DNA of 64,000 bases from Malaya genurostris (Eukaryota > Arthropoda > Insecta > Diptera > Culicidae). Below the pieces are notes generated by a model that did no database searches, was not told the DNA's origin, and saw nothing but the letters and a program-made list of their open reading frames with translations. The first letter of the stretch is position 1; each line of letters starts with the position of its first letter. The stretch covers positions 351,784,254-351,848,253 of the forward strand of contig NC_080571.1 of assembly GCF_030247185.1 (NCBI RefSeq). Direction: 5' to 3'. The position numbers and the translations under genes are program-made. This document shows positions 1 through 10,329 of this stretch, piece after piece.

Positions 1-828
1 CATTTATTTTTCATTTTTTTATGTCATTTATCATTTATTTAACCTACTAACGGCTGTTCGCCGAGTATGTTATAATTATTCTAAACAATTTTTAAAAACA
101 ATTGATTTTTGTCATAGACTGGGCCTTTGATACATCGGGAATTAAACATCGCATAATCAGAATACGTTGAAAAATTTACGGTAAGCAATTGTTTCCAAAA
201 CTTATGAGGAAACGAATGACTTGCGGTCTGGTGCACGCAGAGAAAAGAAGCTCGATTAAAGTAACAAAACAGCCTGTAGATTATTTAATTTGATTTGGGT
301 TCATTTCAAGCTAGAATTTATCAACATCAACAATAATATCTGTTTGATTTGAAGCAAAATTCTTAACTAGGATAAAGAAAAAGTTTTACGTTATATCAAG
401 ATCAATTTTTTCTCATTTTATTCATGATCTTATTAACCAAAGAAGTGATTTCGTATTTTGCACGTGTTTTAAAATGGCAATTTTATCTAGCTCTTTTGTT
501 TATTTGGGGCTTTTCAGCAACTTAAGCAACCTAATAATGTTACCACACATTAGATAAAACGTTTTCTTTTACAAAAAAAATATTTTTATGTAGAATCTCT
601 ATCTTGGCCGGACTGATGAAGCACCGAACTATTGGATAACAAATAAATATACCAGAGCTCACGAATTAATGGTTTTGTGATGATTTATTTTAACAAAAAG
701 TTTGTAAATTTGAAGCACAGCAAATATTAACTTATTCTAAAGTTCATTTAAACTGATTTTTCTTAATTTACTGTGAAATTGTTTGTCAAGGAATTAATAG
801 GAAAACACAAGTAAAATAATAGGGGGAT
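1..828. other. AT-rich non-coding stretch
   Basis: No gene, RNA or clear repeat is visible in this stretch. It is AT-rich with many stops in all frames, and reads as intron or intergenic DNA. Confidence 0.5.
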
Positions 829-931
829 TGTTTTGCTGGTATCTTTTTGGCAACACTGGTTTTGACAGATCATGCGTAAATCGTGTCTTGTGTCATTGTC
901 AAACTTGTTCAGTTTGGTTTATAATTTAATC

Positions 932-1201
932 ATGAATGGGCGCTAGCAAAGTTGGAGGAAGATCCACTTTTTTATCGAAAAGTTGTGTTCAGCGACGAAG
1001 CTCATTTCTGGTTGAATCTACAAGCAAAATTGCCGCATCTAGAGTGAAGACCAGCCAGAAGACCATTGCAAGAGTTACCAACGCATTCCAAAAAAAGTCA
1101 CTGTTTAGTGTGAATTATGGGCCGGAAGCATTATTCGTGAAATACTGGCCGATAGGTTGGAGAAAGTGTGCCAAAATTGGATTGGACTTTAAAATTTATT
1201 G
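932..1201 (+). pseudogene. Tc1/mariner-superfamily transposase, internally deleted copy
   Basis: The sequence opens with ATGAAT at 932 and then reads directly into W-A-L-A-K-L-E-E-D-P from 937, so the N-terminal DNA-binding part is missing. The frame continues through F-S-D-E-A-H-F-W-L-N (about 988-1017), the conserved block around the first catalytic aspartate of a mariner-like DDE/D transposase. A stop follows near 1042. A later stretch reads Q-E-L-P-T-H-S-K-K, then jumps to R-E-I-L-A-D-R-L-E-K-V-C-Q-N-W, which resembles the extreme C-terminus, so the second catalytic region is also deleted. The flanks (about 830-931 and 1202-1262) look like the element's untranslated ends, but I could not define terminal inverted repeats. 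It cannot encode an active enzyme. The superfamily is clear; the exact family is inferred. Confidence 0.8.
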
Positions 1202-1262
1202 ATCGTTCTGTCGATTTCAATATAGATTTCATCAATTTTCTCAAATTTGTTGTGTGTTTTAA

Positions 1263-1499
1263 ATCAAATCCAATACCTATTAAAAAATCATCCTTTATTT
1301 GTTAGGTTTATCAAAATATTCGTTGAAACAAACTGATCTTTTGGGAAATAATAATTTGTTTGTTTCGTAATATTGTAATATAAGCAACAGTGTATTCAAT
1401 ATCAAACAAGATTTTTATTTGTCACTATTTGAATGAAATAAATAGTTGTGTGAAACCCAAATACGCTTATTTTTGCTATTTTTTCTGCGTGTGCTATCG
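1263..1499. other. AT-rich stretch without features
   Basis: No coding or repeat signal is recognised between the decayed transposon and the dispersed repeat that follows. Confidence 0.4.
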
Positions 1500-1529
1500 C
1501 ACGAGCCGTGTTTTTCGGGAGCGTACAAT

Positions 1530-1725
1530 TTCCATGAGCTTTGACATGGGAATTTTTTGACTTAAATACGTGACCTTTTCATAATTCACTTTGTAGAAGA
1601 ATGGGTAGAACTTAATTTTGAATATCTCAATTATTTTTTTTCTCCAAGCCAGCAGAAATATGATCAGCAATTTATGATTAAATTTTCAACAGTGTGAGAT
1701 AGCCATAGATAACTAAGAATTAGGT
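1530..1725 (-). repeat. Dispersed repeat, copy 1
   Basis: The reverse complement of this stretch matches 26700-26925 and, also inverted, 42440-42680. All share a core reading roughly GAGTTAT-TGTGGCTATCTCA, then ATCATAAATT-CTGATCATATTTC, then GTTCTACCCAT. No coding capacity or terminal repeats are visible. It is probably an old transposon fragment of unknown class. Confidence 0.6.
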
Positions 1726-2022
1726 TTTTTTAAACTTTTGGAAACAATGAAGATAACTCATCACGAATTTTTCGCACTCGGACAATGCCTTTGAAGTAGT
1801 CAGGGATATAAAAGTCTCAATTTTCAACTGGACGAGAATAAAAGGTAAAAAATCGATCATTCTTTCTTATGCTTTACACGGAACTGGACGTCGTGGAGTG
1901 ATCCTTACCCCAATATCAGCAATTTCTGCGTAGTTTAAGGCTTCAAACTCTCAGGTCGCACTCTCATTTACGTTTCCGACGGCGTGCAGCAAAAACAGAT
2001 TATCAGTAATTGCATTCAGCTT

Positions 2023-2574
2023 CTGAATACAGAATCTGGATTCGGGAACTGAATTATAAAGCTGAATTTTGGAACTAAATTCAGATCCTAAATTCCTGGG
2101 CTAGAATTTAGGTTCTGAATTCAGTTCCAAAATGCAGTTTTATAATTCAGTTAGCGGATCCAGATCTTGTATTCAAAAGCTGACTACGATCCAGAACTAA
2201 ATTTCTGGAATTTTGATTCAGAATTTAGTTCCAAATTCAAGCTTTGAATTTTAATTCTAGAATTTAGAACTTTATTCTTGACTATATTTTAGAAATAAAT
2301 TTAGTTCCATAATTTATGTTCGGAATCTAGAGTTCTGATTTAGAAATTCAACTTCAAAATTTCGAAACAAAATTCAGGATCCGGATTCTGAAACTGAATT
2401 TAATTCAACTTCATAATTCAATGCTGAGCTAGGATTCCGGTGCTAGTTTTGCAATTGAACTCATTCGGAATTCAAGCTCAGAATTTAGTTCTAGAACTAA
2501 ATTCAGAACCAGGGAGTTGAGTTCAGTTCCAAAGTTCTGGAACTAAATTCATGAAAAGAATTCTGGATCTGGAT
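2023..2574. repeat. Degenerate AATTCAG/TTCCAG repeat, left part
   Basis: The sequence is built from shuffled tokens such as GAATTCAG, TTCCAG, GGAACTGAATT and ATTCTGGATC, in both orientations, with no fixed period. The same texture recurs at 3223-3330, 22290-22645, 23045-23212 and 24307-24500. The array is interrupted at 2575 by a MITE. Confidence 0.75.
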
Positions 2575-3214
2575 CAGAGCTAATAAAAGTCATTTTCATT
2601 GACTCAAAATAGACGAAAATGACAAGAAATTACTGTCATTCTCAGCCTCGCTTGCAAACTATGAGATCGAAATCCATGTCCAGTTAATTGCATAAGGGGG
2701 TAGTTTCAAAATTATGTTTTTTTCTTTGATTTGCGCTTTCAGTCATTTGCAGTTTTCAGTGAAAATGCCATAGTATGCAATGTGGATATTCAACCGAAGA
2801 TGTTAGAATCGAAAATGACAGAAAATGGTTTCACAATGACTTTTACCTGTAGGTGCTCTAGTTTTTAGTAGTTTTGGTTTCCAAAGAGGTTCTGGGATGT
2901 AATTACTTCGATTTGTCATATTTTAGTCACTATTTATAGCCAAGTATAACAGATTTTCAATACATCGATGAAATAATGAGAATTGAAATTCTGCTGATGC
3001 TCCCAGCAGACGTTAGTTTGGTTTCGTCTTGTCATAGAGTAAAGAGTGACGTTGTCAATTATACTCTCCCATTTTTTCAATTAGGAACGAAAATGCTTCG
3101 TTGCTCTTCGTTTGTTCTGGTGTCGGTCATTTACGAATGAGACAGTAAAACATTGAAAATGAGACTGTTGGAATGGTTTCTTTCATTGAGAATGAGTGTC
3201 AATTTATAGCTCTG
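2575..3214 (+). mobile_element. hAT-type MITE, copy A (640 bp)
   Basis: The element begins CAGAGCTAATAAAAGTCATT and ends with ATTTATAGCTCTG, giving imperfect terminal inverted repeats headed CAGAGCT. It is flanked by an exact 8-bp duplication, ATCTGGAT, at 2567-2574 and 3215-3222. The full length matches, in inverted orientation, a second copy at 41140-41780. An 8-bp duplication and CAG-headed ends are typical of the hAT superfamily. There is no transposase, so it is non-autonomous. One caution is that the target lies in a repeat containing GGATCTGGAT tokens, so this duplication alone is weaker than the one at copy B. Confidence 0.85.
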
Positions 3215-3222
3215 ATCTGGAT

Positions 3223-3330
3223 TCCGAACATGAATTTTCATCTGCATTCTAAGCCTGTCCAAGATCTCGAATTTAAATTCTTGAACTTACTTCTGGTTCC
3301 TGCATTCTTGTTCAGAATTTTGGTCCTGGT
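3223..3330. repeat. Degenerate AATTCAG/TTCCAG repeat, right part
   Basis: This is the continuation of the array at 2023-2574 on the far side of the inserted MITE, with the same CTGGATTC, GAATTT and TTCTGG tokens. Confidence 0.65.
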
Positions 3331-3409
3331 GTAGATAAATAGATGATGGCAAAAAGGATAAATTCCGCAAATCGGTTCTTTTTAGAACCGTTAAAAATAT
3401 ACTCGAATG

Positions 3410-3500
3410 ATTATCTCGTGCAAAAAGCATGCCAGTTTTATTCGTTTTCACGTTATCCAGTTATGTCTGTGACATTACCCACCCGTCTTTTCCATATTTA
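3410..3500 (+). repeat. Dispersed repeat containing GTGACATTACCCAC, copy 1
   Basis: The stretch (GCATGCCAGTTTTATTCG, then CGTTATCCAGTTATGTCTGT, then GACATTACCCACCC) recurs inverted at about 26090-26160 and directly at about 43725-43795. It is non-coding, and the element boundaries are not seen. Confidence 0.6.
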
Positions 3501-3957
3501 CGCAATATTTTCAATATAAGTCTCTGGAAAGTTTTATGTAAAATTTAGAGTTAAACTAAAAGTAAACGAATAAACTTTACAGAAACTGAGCATTTTTTGA
3601 TAAAACAGGTTCTCGCATTTACCAGCCTAAATTGGTTGAAATGCAACGGATTAGTTGAAAAAAAAAATCCAGAGAAAAAAAAGCGTATGTGTGTGTGCGA
3701 ATGGAAGAGAGAATCATCGCTCTCGATACAGCAACAGCAACATCCAATTTCGGGAGATTGGGATTCAAACGGATATTTCGCCGCTGACGGGAGTTGGTGG
3801 TGGGTCTGTCTGTGAACGAAACAAAAACAAACCCAGAAAACATATGGGCATTTTTCCACCGTCTGTCTCGTGCACGCCAAGGCCTACTACTGTGTGCGCT
3901 GCCGTCATACCAAATTGGCCGCGGGGAACCGCGACAGGATACAGACCTGCATATTGG

Positions 3958-3987
3958 TTTGTGTTTGTGTGTGTGTGTGTGCGTGTG
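3958..3987. repeat. (GT)n microsatellite
   Basis: This is a short imperfect GT dinucleotide run interrupted by TTT and GCG. Confidence 0.85.
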
Positions 3988-4368
3988 GGAGTATTTGTAT
4001 TGCAATTGTCATGCAAAATATATGTACGCGAAGGGTGATCGGAGGCAGATGATATGCAATTGTATGTACTGTTAAAAGCGAAATGGGATTTAGCATGCAA
4101 AAACATGCACCGGCTTCTACCATAGGACTGTGAAGGCACGCTTCCGCTTTGGAAAGGGTGGTTTTTCAGTGACGCTATGCTCGGGTAAGCACAAAACGAA
4201 GCAGGCAGGATGTTTGATGTTCCTTTCCGCTACTCGCACCGGCAGAGTGGGAAAGTATCAAACATTCGTTCGTTTTTTTCTTCACGGAGGAATAAACTTT
4301 AATTTCGAGTATTTTTCTTGAAGATAAAATGTTCTGCTACGGCAGATATGGATGTTTTAATGACTTAC

Positions 4369-4399
4369 ATTATCGCATACAATCTCAGAGTCATCATAC
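4369..4399 (-). CDS. Possible 31-nt micro-exon
   Basis: On the minus strand a long pyrimidine tract ending TTTTTTTCGTTTCAG is followed by 31 nt and then a consensus donor, GTAAGT. Two of the three frames are open; one reads Y-D-D-S-E-I-V-C-D-N after completing a split codon. It is on the same strand as the GoLoco exon at 35977-36175 and the other candidate micro-exon at 19001-19028. If joined to that candidate, the frame would read GYGLRIDDMYDDSEIVCDN. I do not recognise the peptide. A chance pairing of splice signals remains possible in a 64-kb window. Confidence 0.35.
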
Positions 4400-7233
4400 C
4401 TGAAACGAAAAAAAAATGAATGAAAATTAGAAAATATTTGAACAGAAATCTGTGAATTAGATTATGAATAAAATATGATTTTCTCAAAGGAACCGATCAA
4501 TACATTCATTTCAGTTTGACGTTCCATTACGGTACGGTACCACCGACCGAAAGTGATTCGTGTAAATCAAACTTAAAACGAATGCAGCTACCCCAGGATG
4601 GGCTTGTACTCATGAGTTTGGTCTGCCCACACTTACGACAGATGGACGTACGACCACTATTTATATGGAAAGTACGTTTCTACCCGCTAGCGTTTGCTGC
4701 TCATAAGCCCCACGAACTGGAAGAAGCACTGTAAGAAATTTGCTCATTGATGCCGGGGTTTTCATAGTAAAGAACATTCGGTTTTAAATTTCAGTGTGTC
4801 TCAGGTCTCAGTAGGCGCCGCTTGAAAAGTTGAACTAAACCTTTTCTGAAGTCTGCCAGCACATGATCAGTGGAACTGAAGTTTCCGTCGTCTTTGCCTG
4901 CAAATTTTATGTACTATACCGAACGCTTATGTTGTTGGTTGTGATTTGTGTGTCAACGACGGAAAGCGACACATCCATCGTTTGTCGGGCCGGTTCCGTT
5001 TCGGTTTTTATATTCTCTCACATAGTGACTGTTGTGTAGGAGGACTATTTAGATGTTCGCTGTTGCTGTGATTATAGTTTCTTTCGTTCTTCTAAGAGAC
5101 CGACGACACACACACACTTTTGCACTTCAAAGCTCGTTAGTTATGTTGGATACCGGTCTGCAAATCTTTGATGGAGTTTATGCCCTATTTTGAATTTTGT
5201 GATGTAGAAAATTTAAAACAAGTTCCTTTAGTTGAGTTGGTCTGGTAATTGAAATTAGTTCATAGACATATTTATTCACTTTTCATAGAAAGTATTTTAT
5301 AACGATGCAACATCTATTCAATGAGGCAAATCCACACCGCACTAGTAAAACTAATTGAAACCGATTGCATAAACAACCGGCAGTATGTAGCAATTTGTGT
5401 ATTGACCAGACCTAACTGAATGTTCCGCCAAAACGGAGTACCCCAGATCAGCGTAGGGCTAAAAAGAAAGCAGCTGTTGTTGTTGTTCCGAGTACAATGC
5501 TTCCGTCTGATTCCGTACATGAATGTGTACACAAGTGTCGATTTGGAATGTAATTCGTTTCTATAAAACACCCCCTTTATTTAAATTGAGCAAGCAAAAA
5601 AAGGAAACACGAGACACAGTGATCAACCTGTCTGTTAAATGTACCTTTTTAGAACACTTGTCAGGAGTCCGTGTCCGGTTGAACAAATGCAGTATCAGGT
5701 TCCAAAGTTTGTCCATTTCTACACTATCTACACCCGCATATGTCTACCTGTCCGGTGTTTCAGTTACTGTCAGTTAGCAGTTACCGCTGCACCTGAGTGT
5801 GATGCTTTGAGAAAATGTCGATTAATAAATTCCAATTAATAAACTCCCTACTTTTATCATATTAAAGTCATCATGGCATTCTACACTCATCTCCACGACT
5901 ACGAGAGTGGGTAAATAAAAACACACGTGACCGCAAAAGTGCTAACCGGCCTACTGTGTTTTTTTTTTGCTGAGGAATGTACACACATTTAATATATTCG
6001 CACATTTACTGCGTGCATCGCCGCCGCCGTGTCCGCGTCGATGACATCATCACCCTGTTCTGCTACTCATTCACTCCAATTTCTTTATAAATAGCAATAT
6101 CTTCGTCTTAAGTCGGATGCATTAATTTCTCGCACATGGCGAAAGTCGAGTCGACCTGCCATCCGAAAGTCATCCTTCGTACTCCCATCCCTTTAAACCT
6201 CTATCGAAATTCATCACGATGCAATGGCCGGCTGCGTCGCCCGTTAGTCGTTATGTATTATTATTATTATTAACATTGGCTCGCTTATTAGGATTGATTC
6301 AAGTAGCGCCAGCAATTTATGAATACATCGCCATGGCGTCGAAAATTGTGCGATGCTGAGACAGTGACGATGTGTGCGGGTGAGGCCAAAGTTGAACCGC
6401 GTCTAAACGACGGCTGATGTGTTAGCGGTACAAACGCATCATCGAAGCAGGCGGGTGAGATTGCGTCACATGTGTGAGCACTTGGCAGTATGAAAATATC
6501 AACGTTTGGGTGCACGGTACGATTATAGAGACGGTCAGGGATGGTTCATAGGTTTTATAAGAAAATATAATCCGACCACAACTTCACGAAATCGTAGGAC
6601 TATTCGCAACTTCATGCTTCACCTTTTGTACCTTCACGAATCACGAAAGAATCATGACGGATGACACTTGGACTACTTTCAAATCAGTTTTGGTGGTTTC
6701 ACAGATTCGTTGAAACGAATAAGTGAAAATGCAATTTCTAGTAGATTTTACATAAACGCTGCCACAAAGTAAAATAATACTCCCCTGGCACGCCATTAGT
6801 GTTAGGAATCGAAAATCTTTGACTATGCACAATCCAATCTTCACAAAAGTTATTCTCAATCAACTGGTGCATCTTTTGATGTAAAAGGTCATTAGGGTGG
6901 TTCATGTTTGGATTGACATCCGGACTCTAACTTTCTTAGTTAAATTAAAAAAAACTATTACACTTCACAACACAGTTGTAGGAAATTTTATGTTGAGTAA
7001 CGTTGCTGAAGAAATCACTTTTCCAGGTCTTCATTTGATCGAATTATATCGATTTTTTAGGTAAAGCTAGAGTGGCTTTTAAAAATCACTTGAAAATGTC
7101 TTCCGAAGACTGCGCGCACAATTTTGCTTAATTGCGGTATTTTTATTTAAGCTACCGTTAGCAAGTTATGATTGTTTTTTCATCAAAAGCTAGTCAAGCT
7201 TCTAATATCGATATTCAAAAAATGCCAGATTGA

Positions 7234-7473
7234 TCAAAATGAGTCTTGGAGATTCAATTGAAATAGCGCTTCCCAATTTGTCCGTCCATCCAGTTTTCCA
7301 GGCCGCTCGCAAATATTTTTTCGCAAATTAGTTTTTGTTTGTTTTTTTAAGACAGTTGATTTGGTCACATTTAACAATTTCGCCAATTTGGCATGTAAGT
7401 AGTAAGTGGAATTTTCGCGATGCGCGAGCAAAACGTTGTCACGTTGCTCCTTAGGTACGAATGTTAAAATCAA
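7234..7473 (-). pseudogene. Probable Tc1/mariner-type helix-turn-helix fragment
   Basis: The minus-strand frame contains P-K-E-Q-R-D-N-V-L-L-A-H-R followed by L-A-K-L-L-N-V-T-K-S-T-V. This resembles the N-terminal helix-turn-helix of Tc1/mariner-type transposases, where a short LAKLLGV-like recognition helix precedes K-S-T-V. The downstream part (C-E-R-P-G-K-L-D-G-R-T) is compatible with the linker that follows this domain. No catalytic region is present. The assignment rests on this motif alone and is tentative. Confidence 0.4.
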
Positions 7474-7479
7474 TCAGTA

Positions 7480-8475
7480 GGCATGATGTTTGAAATGAAA
7501 AAAAAAACATTGAAGTTGACCTAGTTTGTTCTGTTCTTTTCTAGTTTACTGGCGGCACGTAACTTGTTATGCCACTTCTTCCGACTTATTTTCTTGTTAA
7601 AAATTTCCGGAATAATTTGAATGTGATCGATGCCAGTGTTTTGACAGTTCAAAAAATATATAAACAATCAATGTAAACAATAAAAATGCTTCAATCGAAA
7701 CGATTCCCTCCTCCCTATGAGAAGCATTGCCGTAGCTGAGACAGGTACGATTCTGGGATTCATCAAACGCAACACTCGACCCTCCACAGACATTTACAGG
7801 CAAAATAGAATAGACATGCTCAAAGTTCTGCTCACAGTCTTAGGAAAACAGTCTTTGTTGAGAATCGCAGAAGCAGTTTTCTCCGCTACTGTTTGATGAG
7901 CCTTCAAGAAAAAAAAACAGTTTATTTAGAAAAATGTACCAACCAAACTGATAGTTCGCTTTTGAATTTCCGCTTAACGATACCGAAGAAAACTGCTTGT
8001 GCGTTTTGTCAGAATAGTCATTTTTTTAAGAGTCGGTTACAGATTTGTATGCAAAAAGACACCGTATCCTACACTAATAACTTTTTCAGTTAAATACAAA
8101 AAAATGACGAAATGACCTGACCTTCACTGCCAATAATTGTACCAGAAAAAATAAATGGGAACTAATTAAAGTTTTAATCAGAACAATCGTTTGCTACCTC
8201 AAAAACGTCGTTCATAGTTGGGAAACGCAAACAAATATTTATATGGATATTTATATGCATTTGGATTAAAAATAATCGGGTAATCATTTTTTCCAACGCT
8301 TATCCATTCCCGACCCGAACTCGAAAAAAAGTTCCGAAGCCTGAAGAAAAAACCGAAACCCGAAAAAAAAATCTTAACCAGAACTCTACCCGTACCCGCT
8401 GAAACTGGAAAAATATGTCTAAAAATGTGCATGATTTATCGTAGTGTGTATTTTCAAGTTATTTGCGATTACCGC
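7480..8475. other. Non-coding stretch without recognised features
   Basis: No coding frame, inverted repeat or tandem repeat was recognised here. Confidence 0.4.
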
Positions 8476-8895
8476 TTAAACTGTGGACCATCTCGCGAAT
8501 TAGTTTAACTTTTCGTTCAAATTTGACATTCGAGCAGTTATTTTGTCGTTGTCGAAAATAACCCTTCTCGGAAGCATGGTTATTTTTGACAGTTCGATAG
8601 TTATTTTCCGACACGGAAAAAAATCTTTCAAAAAATTCTAATTTCAGATCATTAGTAAAAAAAGACTTATGTGTAATCTCTTCCTATATTTCAGTCAAAA
8701 ACTAGAAATCTACAATACATTGTCAAACAACGTAAGATTTGCCCGGAGTTATTCATGTTTTTTTTTGTATTGCATCAAACTTTGAAAATGAGCCGCAGTT
8801 TTGTTGAAATTTAACTACTAGACAAAAAATAACTGCTCGACTGTAAAATTTTAACTAAAATTTAAAATAACTCGCGAGATGGTACACGGCCTTAA
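8476..8895. mobile_element. piggyBac-type MITE flanked by TTAA
   Basis: TTAA occurs at 8476-8479 and 8892-8895. The bases just inside form long imperfect inverted repeats: the left end has CTGTGGACCATCTCGCGAAT, and the reverse complement of the right end has CCGTGTACCATCTCGCGAGT. Both continue to GAGCAGTTATTTT, about 65-70 bp in. The interior (about 412 bp in total) has no transposase. A TTAA target is characteristic of the piggyBac superfamily, so this is inferred to be a non-autonomous derivative. The outermost few bases of the two ends differ. Confidence 0.8.
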
Positions 8896-9004
8896 TATTC
8901 CAAATTTTATCTGAACAACATTTCTGAACGCATTAAGGAATACGCTCAGCGCGACAAGAGAAATTTACGATCATGTTCATCATATTCTCTGTAATTTCGC
9001 CTAA

Positions 9005-9085
9005 TGCTGTTTCGCCGAAACCCATTTCGTCGAAAGGATCATTTCGTCGAAAACGCCATTTTATCGAATCTCATTTTAATATCAT
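9005..9085. repeat. TTTCGCCGAAA-type subrepeats
   Basis: Several imperfect palindromic units, TTTCGCCGAAA and TTTCGTCGAAA, occur in tandem. The same unit builds both ends of the inverted-repeat element at 58603-59318 and small clusters at 11222-11284 and 20945-21010. Confidence 0.65.
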
Positions 9086-9489
9086 ATCGAAAATGATTTA
9101 AAATAAAGAAAACTGAAAGTAGATGGTATTCATGCATGTTTTGATGACCGAAAATCTCAAATCAGAATTATCGCATTTTTAAAATTTTAAATGGCGTACA
9201 AAATTTTCTGTTGAAGCACTTCTAGCACAATTGCTTACAATTGTGATTTTGAAGGAAGTTAAACAGATTTCAGCGAAGACAATTTTTTTGCTTCAACATC
9301 TTCTTGCTCGGCACGCTTTTCCTTCTCGGTAAGAAGAATTTCAAGGTAAACCACATCAGGTAGATCTGATTTACTCTTTTTGATTTCCGTTTCAATTATT
9401 TATCGCCTCCTGTTCAGCTTTGCTCTCCAGCAGGCATAAAACCTCCTTAGCTTTTTCATCAACAGATTACAATCATCCAAATGATACTT

Positions 9490-10325
9490 TTCCTGAAAAC
9501 TGAGCGCTTCTATACTAACTGAATTTAATGAGACAATATCACGAGGAATGATTTCTTGAAAACATTACGTGGTACATGAAAGTCGAGAGAATTGAAACAT
9601 ACGTTGAATATGCGGCACATGCTAATAATATCCATAATTAGTTCTAGCATAAGAAATCCGAAGAGAAAACTAGGATCAAAGTTTACGAAGTCGAATGTCT
9701 AATTGTAACAATTGCAATTGCTCGGAGCAATTGATTCGCGACTGAAGTAGGTCTGTCACAAAACTAGCCACTCGGTAAGTTTAACGGATATCTCCATGGA
9801 AGACGTCGGAGAGCAAATCGGAATACAGAGCTTAGTAACGCGGGAAATAAACCCTAATAGCTTAGAGGCTTTGAAGATAGTAAGCTCTATGTGCTCCTTA
9901 AAATTTAACTTGGAATCCAAAAGAACACCCAGGTCCTTAGCAGATGATGCGCGTTCGAGAACAGTTTGTGGAGTATTACAGTCGGACTTGAATACAGACT
10001 TTGCGACTTATAGAGATGACGGAGCATTAAGTGACATTTAGAACCATTTTGTTGTTACACAAATCAGTTAAGTTATCCAACTCTTCTTGTAGGAACTTTG
10101 AGATAGCTGCAGATTTAATTATATGAAATATTTTAAAGTTATCAGCGAACGATAGTTTCAAACACTTGATCGAAAAATTTAGATCGGTGAGTTACAATAA
10201 AATTATAAACGGTCCAAGGTGACTTCCTTGAGGAACAGCAAATGACCACCATGACCAGTTAGATATGATCGATGCCAATTCAAAAACGATCCGGTAAATC
10301 CCAGTCTACTTAACTTAGAGATCGT
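9490..10325 (-). pseudogene. Non-LTR retrotransposon reverse transcriptase fragment
   Basis: Read on the minus strand in several frames, this stretch gives V-P-Q-G-S-H-L-G-P, then S-F-A-D-N-F-K-I-F, then D-L-G-V-L-L-D-S-K-L-N-F followed by K-A-S-K-L-L-G-F-I-S-R-V. These are the conserved palm and thumb blocks of a non-LTR (jockey/CR1-like) reverse transcriptase. The catalytic YADD is FADN here (10138-10149), so an essential aspartate is lost, and there are frameshifts and stops. The 5' half of ORF2 is absent. The motif order matches the fragment at 27151-28236, but I cannot say whether they are the same family. Confidence 0.75.
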
Positions 10326-10329
10326 TATG

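Larger units (their letters stand above)
3501..7233. other. Long non-coding stretch with microsatellites
   Basis: I see no convincing gene apart from the possible micro-exon at 4369-4399. Several overlapping open frames at 3550-4140 on both strands reflect a G+T-rich tract and do not look coding. Short simple repeats include CA near 5107 and TTA near 6256. The 6000-6530 part is less AT-rich and could be regulatory, but nothing specific is recognisable. Confidence 0.4.

Noticed and set aside
3551..4139. Cluster of overlapping frames on both strands
   Set aside because: The frames arise from a G+T and C+A biased tract including a GT microsatellite. None shows conserved motifs or splice context.
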